This document shows, in pieces, positions 9,158-16,328 of a stretch of DNA of 64,000 nucleotides. The notes under the pieces were generated by a model. The model was not told where the DNA came from and made no database searches. It saw only the letters and a program-made list of their open reading frames with translations. Within the stretch, counting starts at the first letter, position 1, and each line of letters opens with the position of its first letter. The stretch comes from Persephonella sp. IF05-L8 (GTDB lineage Bacteria > Aquificota > Aquificia > Aquificales > Hydrogenothermaceae), in assembly GCF_000703045.1 (NCBI RefSeq), contig NZ_JNLJ01000001.1:434001-498000 (forward strand), given 5' to 3'. Position numbers and translations under genes: made by a program.

Positions 9158-9637
9158 ATGGAAAAGGTAAGACTACTCAAAAAGCTGATTGATGCAGTGA
9201 TGGAAGGGGATTATGACGAGGTTTATAGACTTGTTGAACTAATAAAGGTAGATTTAAATCAGATTTATGAATATGAAGGAAGCCCTTTACATGTTGCTGT
9301 TAAAGAAGGAGATATAGAATTAGTCAAATATTTCTTAGATAACGGAGCAGACCCTAATATAAAAGGAGCTTTTGGAGAAACACCTCTGCATATTGCTGTT
9401 GATAGAGGATATCTTGATATAGTTAAACTGCTTCTTGAAAAAGAAGCAGACCCAAACGTCCAGAGTAATGAAGGAAATACACCTCTCCATCTATCAGTTA
9501 TAGCAAGCTCCGCAGATATAGCCTATGAGCTTATATCCCATGGTGCCAATAAGGAAATAAAAAATAAATTTGGAAAAACACCCTTAGATTTAGCAATGGA
9601 ACTCAATGATGAGAAGATGATTAAGATTTTATCCTAA
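9158..9637 (+). CDS. Ankyrin-repeat protein
   Basis: The 159-residue protein carries four to five ankyrin repeats with clear consensus pieces: GSPLHVAVKEGDIELVKYFLDNGADPN (about residues 45-72), GETPLHIAVDRGYLDIVKLLLEKEADPN (about 78-105), GNTPLHLSVIAS...ELISHGANKE and GKTPLDLAMELND. There is no signal peptide, so it is probably a cytoplasmic protein-binding module with an unknown partner. A strong AAGGAGGG site precedes the ATG. The queE gene starts 8 bases after its stop, so it opens the queE/QueC-like/channel operon. Confidence 0.9.
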   Translation: MEKVRLLKKLIDAVMEGDYDEVYRLVELIKVDLNQIYEYEGSPLHVAVKEGDIELVKYFLDNGADPNIKGAFGETPLHIAVDRGYLDIVKLLLEKEADPNVQSNEGNTPLHLSVIASSADIAYELISHGANKEIKNKFGKTPLDLAMELNDEKMIKILS

Positions 9638-9645
9638 AGGGTTAA

Positions 9646-10275
9646 ATGCAAAAAATAAGAGTAGTAGAGATATTTTCTTCCATAGAAGGTGAAGGCAGGC
9701 TAATAGGATATCCAGTTTCTTTTATCAGGCTGGAAGGATGCAATCTCAGATGTTCCTGGTGTGATACCCCTTATTCCTATGATACAGAGAACTATAAACT
9801 GATGTCTATTGAAGAAATACTAACTGCAATAAAAGATTTTTCCAATAAAAAAGTATGTATAACAGGGGGAGAACCTCTTTTTAATGAAAAATTTGATATT
9901 TTACTGGAAACTTTACTTAAAGAAGGATATTACATAATAATTGAAACAAACGGAACTATTTACAGAAATATTATAGGAAGTCTCTTTCCTTCTTACAAAA
10001 ATGTTCTTTATATAGTTTGCTCACCGAAGCCAGCAAGTAATTATATGGTTCATGAAAATTTAAAACCTTTTGTTTCTGAAATAAAGCTTGTGGTTGACAA
10101 TAATCTGACTGAAAATATTGTGGCTGCATTTAAAGATTTTCCTATCACTCTACAACCAGAAGGAAACAAGCAAGAATATTTTATAAAAGCACTAAATATA
10201 CAAAAATCTCTTGTCAAAAGAAACATAGAAGTCAGAGTAATTCCCCAGATACATAAGATTTTTAATATTGATTAA
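9646..10275 (+). CDS. queE: 7-carboxy-7-deazaguanine synthase
   Basis: The 209-residue radical SAM enzyme makes 7-carboxy-7-deazaguanine from 6-carboxytetrahydropterin in the preQ0/queuosine pathway. It shows IFSSIEGEG (about 9-17), the cluster motif CNLRCSWCDTPYSYD (C32, C36, C39) and ITGGEPLF. Length fits short QueE proteins. It sits between an ankyrin gene and a second QueC-like gene, while the canonical queC lies far away at 25169-25849. The stop falls 13 bases before the next ATG. Confidence 0.92.
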   Translation: MQKIRVVEIFSSIEGEGRLIGYPVSFIRLEGCNLRCSWCDTPYSYDTENYKLMSIEEILTAIKDFSNKKVCITGGEPLFNEKFDILLETLLKEGYYIIIETNGTIYRNIIGSLFPSYKNVLYIVCSPKPASNYMVHENLKPFVSEIKLVVDNNLTENIVAAFKDFPITLQPEGNKQEYFIKALNIQKSLVKRNIEVRVIPQIHKIFNID

Positions 10276-10288
10276 CAGGTGTACAGCA

Positions 10289-10909
10289 ATGAAAGGAATG
10301 TTATTTAGTGGAGGAACTGAAAGCACACTTTTGATGAACAAATTGCTCCAGGAAAACAATGATATTTTTGCTATATATATAAGATTTGGATTTGAGTGGG
10401 AAGAAGCAGAATTAAATCACGCCTCAAAAATCATTGAGTATTACAAAAAGTATCACACTGATAGAAGTATAAAGTTTCAGGTAATTGATGCCAGAAATGT
10501 TGTTCCTGTCAGAAGTTTGGGAAAAGTTAAATCAATTAAAGACAATATTATCCCTTTGAGAAATCTAAATCTGATAACTATAGCAACTAATGTTTTGGTG
10601 TATCACAATATTTATACTCTTTCCCTGGGTGCTGTTTATATCCCAGGATATCCAGATTTATCTGAAGAATACTTTAAACTTTTAGAAGAAGTTATAAATA
10701 AAGGGTTATTGGAAAATAAATTTAAAATAGAGCTTCCATTTTTTTATCTTTCTAAGGATGAAATATTAAAAAAATATTCCTCAGGAGCACCTATAGACCT
10801 GATATTTTCCTGTGCAAACCCTGTAAATGGTAAAATGTGTGGTGAATGTTATAAATGTGTATCCCTAAAAGAAGCAAAGAAAAAAGTTAATATATATGAA
10901 AAAAAATAG
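10289..10909 (+). CDS. Divergent QueC-like PP-loop protein (second copy)
   Basis: The 206-residue protein has an altered PP-loop FSGGTEST (SGGMDS in QueC), NIIPLRNLNLITIA (matching the QueC TVPMRNLNFLAIA segment) and a C-terminal zinc-site pattern SCANP...CGECYKC. These mark the QueC/ExsB superfamily, which activates a carboxylate with ATP; QueC itself turns 7-carboxy-7-deazaguanine and ammonia into preQ0. A clear canonical queC exists elsewhere in the window, so this copy may act on another substrate or product, or have lost activity. The ATG at 10289 is preferred since it begins at the PP-loop strand; an in-frame start overlapping queE is the alternative. It overlaps the channel gene by 14 bases. 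Confidence 0.72.
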   Translation: MKGMLFSGGTESTLLMNKLLQENNDIFAIYIRFGFEWEEAELNHASKIIEYYKKYHTDRSIKFQVIDARNVVPVRSLGKVKSIKDNIIPLRNLNLITIATNVLVYHNIYTLSLGAVYIPGYPDLSEEYFKLLEEVINKGLLENKFKIELPFFYLSKDEILKKYSSGAPIDLIFSCANPVNGKMCGECYKCVSLKEAKKKVNIYEKK

Positions 10910-12899
10910 ATTTAAACTTTTTGGATTGATTGCTATTTTTTTAGGAGGAATATTTTTAGCAGGGTCTATCTTATTCTTCAAAAAAAGTAATAAACCCATA
11001 ATTTTACTTGTGGAAGATTTATCAAGTTCTAAAGATAAAGATTTTCAGATAACAAGAAAAGCCTATAAAGATTTAGAAAGTTTCCTGAGCCAAAAGTTCC
11101 CTGATTTTAGATTTAAACATATTCCCATATATAAAGAAGATAAAAAAAATATAAGACCTTTAAAAAATTTCCTTGAAAAGAATAAAGATAAAATCGTCTT
11201 AATCGTAGCCAATAACAGTTCAAGTTCACATAAGCTTTACTACAAATATATCCCAGACAATATTCCTGTTATAACCACAATAGGCTCTGTAGGTCTTATA
11301 GAAAACTCTCCTTTTCCTTTGTTTTCTATATACGAAACAAGTTATTCCCGAGCATTAATTCTTCTGAAATTAATAAATTCAGAAAATCCAGATATTACCG
11401 TTTTCCTTTATGAAAACCCAGATACATATACCAAAGAAGTCTGGAATTTTATACAAAAAGGAATACCTGAAAGCAAAGTAAAATCTATAAACTGGAAAAA
11501 TATATCAAACCTTTACCCCCAGATAGAAAACAAGAAAATTATTTTTGTAATAGGAGAAAGCTCAACCCAGACACAACTGGAGCTTTTTAAAAAATTAACT
11601 TCAAAGTATAAAAGCAACCACTACAGCATCATTTTTATACGAAGTTTTTCCAGCTCAATAAATGCTGAAAATAAAATATATTCTGTTATGAATACTATAC
11701 CATCAGCATTTCTGGATATACCGGATAGAGAGATTAAAAGAAATACCCTTTTATTTTGTAAAAAGAAGCAAAAAAGACTTTCTTACAATGAGTGTCTGAA
11801 TGTCTATTCTTATAATTTTGACCTTGGATACGAACAAACATTGGTTTCTTTAAGAGATGTAAATGTTGAAGAAAAGTCCATTGCAGATATTCGCAAAAAT
11901 ATATTTAAAAATCTAAAAAGAACCAATATAGAAAACCCTTATTACAATATTTTTGTGTTTGGTTTTAAAAAAATTTCCCCGTTCTCAAAAAATGGATATA
12001 TAAATCAGATGCTTAATACTGGTATTTATCCACGGTTTGTGGCAAGGTTAGACAAAAAAGTGGTAAGACTTTCCGATTATCAATTTATATCAGGGGAAAT
12101 TCCGGTTGTTTATCTATCAATGGATATAAAAAAGATATACATAGAAGATATTTCTGCTTCTTCAGCCTATGTAGAAGGATATATAAGTATAATTTCTGTT
12201 ATTGATATCTTTCCTGAAGAAGACTTCAAGATAGATTACATAAACCAGGAAAAAGGTAAAATAAATATCTCCCTTATTAAAGATGATGGCAAGATTAAAA
12301 TTTATAAATTTGATGGACACTTTAAAATAAATAGTAAAGGAGAATTATATAACTTTCCCTTTGATACCCATATATTAGAAATTAAAATTTCACCTGCAAA
12401 TTTTTTTGAGAAACCTTTTTATATTCAACCATTTTTCAAAACAGATATTGATAAGGTATCTATAAATAGCGTATGGAGTATAATTGAAGCCGCCCCTTCT
12501 TTTTCCCTTAATTATGCAAATGTTGAATACCTATCCCGTATATTTAATTCAGAAAGAGATTTTAATTCAGTAAGCGTTATTCCAACCGTTTCCTTTGCTT
12601 TCGTTCTTGAGAGAAAAGGAGGAGCAGATATTCTAATAAAGTATGTTCTTCCTTCTTTAATATTATTTATTATTGCTTTGCTGTCCTCATTTTTAATCTT
12701 TAACAGGAATATAGATGCAAAAGTAGATATCCTCGTTAACATGATTATAGCTATTATATCCATATATTTTATATTCAGTTTGCTTATCAGCATTGATGAA
12801 CTAATATACATTGATTACCTTTATCTTATTTTTATAGGAACCACTTCTTTGTTTTTACTGGTTTCTATAGTTTTTTATAGACGACATTCCAGAGAATAA
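10896..12899 (+). CDS. Periplasmic-binding domain fused to a pentameric ligand-gated ion channel (Pro-loop receptor)
   Basis: The 667-residue protein starts with an uncleaved-looking signal/anchor (about 8-28). Residues 34-380 resemble a type 1 periplasmic-binding fold (IILLVEDLSS..., VLIVANNSSSS..., IPVITTIGS). Residues about 385-575 look like the beta-sandwich of Cys-loop/Pro-loop receptors: YLSMDIKKIYIEDISASSAYVEGYI, then the Pro-loop NFPFDTHILEIKI (486-497), then VSFAFVLERK leading into the membrane. Hydrophobic helices match M1 (about 579-602, KYVLPSLILF), M2 (608-631) and M3 (637-660, starting YIDYLY). The protein ends seven residues later, so no M4 helix is visible. The likely role is a ligand-gated ion channel sensing a solute in the periplasm. 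This is inference from motif pattern, not a database hit. Confidence 0.72.
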   Translation: MKKNRFKLFGLIAIFLGGIFLAGSILFFKKSNKPIILLVEDLSSSKDKDFQITRKAYKDLESFLSQKFPDFRFKHIPIYKEDKKNIRPLKNFLEKNKDKIVLIVANNSSSSHKLYYKYIPDNIPVITTIGSVGLIENSPFPLFSIYETSYSRALILLKLINSENPDITVFLYENPDTYTKEVWNFIQKGIPESKVKSINWKNISNLYPQIENKKIIFVIGESSTQTQLELFKKLTSKYKSNHYSIIFIRSFSSSINAENKIYSVMNTIPSAFLDIPDREIKRNTLLFCKKKQKRLSYNECLNVYSYNFDLGYEQTLVSLRDVNVEEKSIADIRKNIFKNLKRTNIENPYYNIFVFGFKKISPFSKNGYINQMLNTGIYPRFVARLDKKVVRLSDYQFISGEIPVVYLSMDIKKIYIEDISASSAYVEGYISIISVIDIFPEEDFKIDYINQEKGKINISLIKDDGKIKIYKFDGHFKINSKGELYNFPFDTHILEIKISPANFFEKPFYIQPFFKTDIDKVSINSVWSIIEAAPSFSLNYANVEYLSRIFNSERDFNSVSVIPTVSFAFVLERKGGADILIKYVLPSLILFIIALLSSFLIFNRNIDAKVDILVNMIIAIISIYFIFSLLISIDELIYIDYLYLIFIGTTSLFLLVSIVFYRRHSRE

Positions 12900-12946
12900 A
12901 ATTGCGATATATGTTATATTTTCTAAAAAAAGCAGGAAGGTGAGAG

Positions 12947-13327
12947 ATGAAAAAAATTGCAATAGTTTTGGGGATTTTAATTTTTGCAAAAGCTTTTGCT
13001 TATACTGATGTTTCAGCTGAAGAATTTGCAAAACTTATGAAGGAAAAGGATGTTGTTGTGTTAGATGTTAGAACACCAGATGAGTATTTTAAAGATGGTC
13101 ATATAAAAGGTGCCAATCTAATTCCTGTTCAACTTTTCCAGTATATATTTCTTGGTGGAAAAGGGTTTAAAGGCAAAAAGGTTTTAGTTTACTGTAGAAG
13201 TGGCAACAGAAGTGTTACAGCCAGTAAAATGCTGGAACAGATGGGGTTGAAACATGTTTATAATCTGAAAGGCGGCATTTTAGAATGGAAAGCTAAGAAC
13301 CTTCCTGTTGAGTATAATCAGAAATAA
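12947..13327 (+). CDS. Periplasmic single-domain rhodanese
   Basis: The 126-residue protein has a signal peptide (MKKIAIVLGILIFAKAFA) and one rhodanese domain: VVVLDVRTPDEYFKDGHIKGANLIP and the active-site loop VYCRSGNRS with Cys 83. It would carry a persulfide in the periplasm, in keeping with sulfur chemistry in this group. GGAAGG precedes the ATG. Its last 35 bases overlap the end of the convergent ybeY gene. The sulfur donor and acceptor are unknown. Confidence 0.9.
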   Translation: MKKIAIVLGILIFAKAFAYTDVSAEEFAKLMKEKDVVVLDVRTPDEYFKDGHIKGANLIPVQLFQYIFLGGKGFKGKKVLVYCRSGNRSVTASKMLEQMGLKHVYNLKGGILEWKAKNLPVEYNQK

Positions 13328-13754
13328 CCTTTTCAAATATTCTGTCCTGCAGGTCAAACATTCTTTTGGCTTCTGCAGGGCAGGTTTCATGGTCATAGCC
13401 AAGTAGATGTAAAATTCCGTGGGTTAGAAGCCTGACTATTTCTTCTTTGTAGGACAGACCTATTTCTTCTGCCTGTTTTTTTGCATAAGGAAGGGAGATA
13501 ATCACATCTCCCAGTATTTTGTATTTATATCCTGGAGGTTTTTCATCTATAGGGAAGGATAAGACATCTGTTGGTTTGTCCTTTTTTCTCCACTCTTTAT
13601 TAATCTGTTGTATTGTATCGTTGTCTGTCAGGGTTATACTGAGTTCCACATTGTCCAGATTAAGCTCTTTCAGGATTTTTTCTGCAACTTCTTTCACAAA
13701 CTTTTTTGTGATATGTCTGTCGTATATATCTTTACTTATTAGGATTTTGTTCAT
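13293..13754 (-). CDS. ybeY: Endoribonuclease YbeY (16S rRNA maturation)
   Basis: The 153-residue metalloprotein has the family signature HGILHLLGYDHE, supplying the three zinc-binding histidines, plus DKPTDVLSFP. It takes part in 16S rRNA 3' processing and ribosome quality control. It overlaps the phoH 3' end by 23 bases, the usual phoH-ybeY pairing, and is the last gene of the long gatC-recA operon. Its 3' end overlaps the convergent rhodanese gene by 35 bases. Confidence 0.94.
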   Translation of the reverse strand: MNKILISKDIYDRHITKKFVKEVAEKILKELNLDNVELSITLTDNDTIQQINKEWRKKDKPTDVLSFPIDEKPPGYKYKILGDVIISLPYAKKQAEEIGLSYKEEIVRLLTHGILHLLGYDHETCPAEAKRMFDLQDRIFEKVISDYTQQEGS

Positions 13755-14709
13755 TTTCTTTTTCCCTTTCGTATTTGTCGTAAGCTGTGATAATTCTCTG
13801 GACTACAGGATGTCTGACCACATCTTTTTCAGAAAATCTGCATATTCCTATGCCTTTTACATCCTTGAGGACTTGGAGGGCTTCTACTAAACCTGATTGG
13901 CTTACTTTTGGTAGGTCTATCTGTGTTATATCACCTGTAATAACTGCCTTTGAACCAAAACCTATTCTGGTGAGAAACATCTTCATCTGTTCTTTTGTTG
14001 TGTTCTGTGCCTCATCAAGAATGATAAAAGCATCATTAAGGGTTCTTCCTCTCATAAATGCCAGTGGTGCAATTTCTATAATATTTTTTTCCAGCATATC
14101 TCTAATCTTGTCAGGGTCAACCATTTCATATAAGGCATCGTATAAAGGTCTAAGATATGGGTCAACCTTTTCTGTTAATGTTCCCGGTAGAAATCCAAGT
14201 TTTTCTCCTGCTTCAACTGCTGGTCTTGTTAGGATAATTCTGTTTACTTTTTGTTGTTTCAGGTATGAAACAGCCATAGCCATTGCAAGATATGTTTTAC
14301 CTGTTCCTGCAGGACCTACTCCAAAGGTTATATCATTTTTCTTTATAGTTTCTATGTATGCCTTCTGGGAAGGAGTTTTGGCCATTATTGGTTTTTTTCT
14401 GTGGGTAAACAAAATCGCTTCGTAGTTTCCAACAATCTGCTGCTGAGGAGTTTCATTTTTGTATCCAACGGCCAGATTTCTAACATCCTGAGGTGATAGC
14501 TGATGACCTCCTTCAAAATAAGATGCCACTTTTTGCATAAAATCCTCAAATCTGTCTAATTCTTCTTCTGTCCCTTCTGCAATCAGACTTGTTCCTCTGG
14601 CAAATATATCAACCCCGAATATATCCTCAAAGAACTTTATATTTTCGTCTTTATTCCCAACTATGCTCCAGAAAGCTTCCTGTGGAATTTGAACCTCTAA
14701 TTTTAAAAT
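13732..14709 (-). CDS. phoH: PhoH-family ATPase, apparent AUU start
   Basis: The P-loop ATPase paired with YbeY in RNA metabolism shows GVGPAGTGKTYLAMA (Walker A) and AFIILDEAQNTT (Walker B). The first ATG (14538) would give 268 residues and drop the conserved N-terminal KH-like domain. That domain is present upstream in the same frame (EVQIPQEAFWSIVGNKDEN...FGVDIFARGT), giving about 325 residues, the usual length. The only start candidate before an in-frame stop with a good ribosome site is ATT at 14707-14709, with AGGAGGT at 14717-14723, 7 bases away. An AUU start is therefore proposed. It lies between rimM and ybeY. Confidence 0.85.
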   Translation of the reverse strand: MLKLEVQIPQEAFWSIVGNKDENIKFFEDIFGVDIFARGTSLIAEGTEEELDRFEDFMQKVASYFEGGHQLSPQDVRNLAVGYKNETPQQQIVGNYEAILFTHRKKPIMAKTPSQKAYIETIKKNDITFGVGPAGTGKTYLAMAMAVSYLKQQKVNRIILTRPAVEAGEKLGFLPGTLTEKVDPYLRPLYDALYEMVDPDKIRDMLEKNIIEIAPLAFMRGRTLNDAFIILDEAQNTTKEQMKMFLTRIGFGSKAVITGDITQIDLPKVSQSGLVEALQVLKDVKGIGICRFSEKDVVRHPVVQRIITAYDKYEREKENEQNPNK

Positions 14710-14772
14710 CTTTCTTACCTCCTTTTTATTTATCTACGGTGATAATTTATTCATTTTTAAAAATTTTCAACT

Positions 14773-15276
14773 TTAAAGTGAAAACCAGCCTTCCGGTGGC
14801 TGAATATAAATTTTTTTATTTTCCACATCTATTTCCTTCACAAACTCGTTGATAAATGGTAGATGCCTGATTTTTTCATCGGTGCATTTTATAATGAGAT
14901 AAGCTGTTGATAATCTGTCGTCCACTTTTATGATTTTTCCTACAACTTTGTCATTATAAATAACATCGGCATCTATAAGCTGGTATTCGTAGAATGTATC
15001 TTTTTCAGGTTTTGGAAGTCTGGATGTTTCCACATAAAAGTATTTATGTTTTATTTTTTTTGCTTTATCTAAATCATCATATCCCTTAAATCTGATTAAG
15101 CCTTTTTTTCTTGAAAATGCTTCAACTTCAAGAGGCTGAAAATTGCCTTCTTTATCTTTTACATAAATAATTTCAGGCAGTTTAAAGTTAGGGGGGAATA
15201 TCTCTATTTTTAAATCTCCTCTTACCCCATGTGTTCCGTGTATTTTCCCAGCAATGACCATTTCCTCTTTAGTCAT
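14773..15276 (-). CDS. rimM: Ribosome maturation factor RimM
   Basis: The 167-residue protein has the N-terminal RimM barrel (VIAGKIHGTHGVRGDLKIEIF) and the C-terminal PRC-barrel part (YEYQLIDADVI...LPFINEFVKEIDVENKKI). It assists 30S head assembly by binding ribosomal protein S19. Its ATG overlaps the exbD stop (TAATG), so translation is probably coupled. It sits between exbD and phoH in the long minus-strand operon and not in the usual rpsP-rimM-trmD cluster. Confidence 0.93.
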   Translation of the reverse strand: MTKEEMVIAGKIHGTHGVRGDLKIEIFPPNFKLPEIIYVKDKEGNFQPLEVEAFSRKKGLIRFKGYDDLDKAKKIKHKYFYVETSRLPKPEKDTFYEYQLIDADVIYNDKVVGKIIKVDDRLSTAYLIIKCTDEKIRHLPFINEFVKEIDVENKKIYIQPPEGWFSL

Positions 15277-15674
15277 TACTGTCCACCTCTCCTTGTGGCT
15301 ATATTTATTTCTTCTACGCCATTTTGTTTTGCAATATCCATTAGATGCACAACTTTACCATATTCAACTCTTCTGTCAGCTATAACCACAAGGGATTTTG
15401 CATTTTTTGATTTTAGAAACTGGACAATTTCTGCGTCTGTTACTTTTTGACTGCCAATATAGTAATTTCCATCTTTATCAACAAATATCTTTACAGGTTC
15501 TATTGATGTTTTTTCTGCTGTTGCCTGTGGTAGTTCCACATTTATTGATGATATTGGAGCAAGTGTGCTTACTATTCCCAGAAATAATATAATTATAAAG
15601 GCAATATCAACAAGAGCTGTCATATCAACAACAAAGCCTGTATCCTGTGTTTTCATATATTTTCTAAAATTCAT
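15276..15674 (-). CDS. exbD: ExbD/TolR-family biopolymer transport protein
   Basis: The 132-residue protein has one N-terminal membrane helix carrying the proton-channel aspartate in TGFVVDMTALVDIAFIIILFL and a periplasmic domain ending IATRRGGQ. With ExbB it forms an inner-membrane motor driven by the proton gradient. No TonB or TolA is visible nearby. The partner may be elsewhere, or may be the large TPR protein encoded just upstream of exbB. It follows exbB with a 2-base gap. Confidence 0.9.
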   Translation of the reverse strand: MNFRKYMKTQDTGFVVDMTALVDIAFIIILFLGIVSTLAPISSINVELPQATAEKTSIEPVKIFVDKDGNYYIGSQKVTDAEIVQFLKSKNAKSLVVIADRRVEYGKVVHLMDIAKQNGVEEINIATRRGGQ

Positions 15675-15676
15675 TT

Positions 15677-16315
15677 TTACTTACCTTCCTTATTGGAAAG
15701 TTCTGTAAGTTGATATATAAGCTCTATAGCAAGATTTTCCATCTGGGAAACAATAAATGATAATTTAGACCTGAAATACCAGTAGGCTGCAAGGGTTGGA
15801 ATGGCAATAGAAAGACCAAAAGCCGTGGTTATCAATGCCTGTGATATTCCTGAGGATAACACCTGTGGATTTGAAAGTCCTTCAACAGATAGTGCTTCAA
15901 AAACCTGTATCATACCGACAACTGTTCCAAGGAAACCAAGTAATGGGGCTATGGCAGCAATAGCTCCTATTGCATTTATATATCCTTCAAGTTTAGGAAT
16001 TTCAGCCCTTGCAATTTCCTCTGCAACAGTTTTAAGCTGTTCTTCGTCTTTTCTTCCTTTTATGTATGCTTCCAGAACTCCAGCTACAAGGGCTGTTGCC
16101 ACAGAGTTTGTATTTTTAGCTATTGTTATTGCTTCTGCAAATCTACCTTCCTGTATGTAAAAGGATATTTCTTCTAATTTTCTGACAGGAAAGGTTTTCC
16201 TTGAGGAAAGGGAGTATAACCGTTCAATAATAAATGCTATTGCCAGTATCCCCAGAAATAGAAGGGGATACATTATAGGTCCACCTTTCTGGAAAACTTG
16301 AATTATATATTCCAT
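15677..16315 (-). CDS. exbB: ExbB/TolQ/MotA proton-channel protein
   Basis: The 212-residue protein has three membrane helices. The first is near the N-terminus (GGPIMYPLLFLGILAIAFII) and the last two carry the conserved segments LLGFLGTVVGMIQVFEAL and SQALITTAFGLSIAIPTLAAYWYF of the MotA_ExbB family. It would form the pentameric stator around an ExbD dimer. An AGGAGG-type site sits before the ATG. It lies 13 bases after the TPR protein and immediately before exbD. Confidence 0.92.
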   Translation of the reverse strand: MEYIIQVFQKGGPIMYPLLFLGILAIAFIIERLYSLSSRKTFPVRKLEEISFYIQEGRFAEAITIAKNTNSVATALVAGVLEAYIKGRKDEEQLKTVAEEIARAEIPKLEGYINAIGAIAAIAPLLGFLGTVVGMIQVFEALSVEGLSNPQVLSSGISQALITTAFGLSIAIPTLAAYWYFRSKLSFIVSQMENLAIELIYQLTELSNKEGK

Positions 16316-16328
16316 CTTTTATCCTCCT

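Noticed and set aside
13787-14425. Open frame of 212 codons on the plus strand
   Set aside because: It is the antisense shadow of phoH, which has clear ATPase motifs and conserved neighbours.
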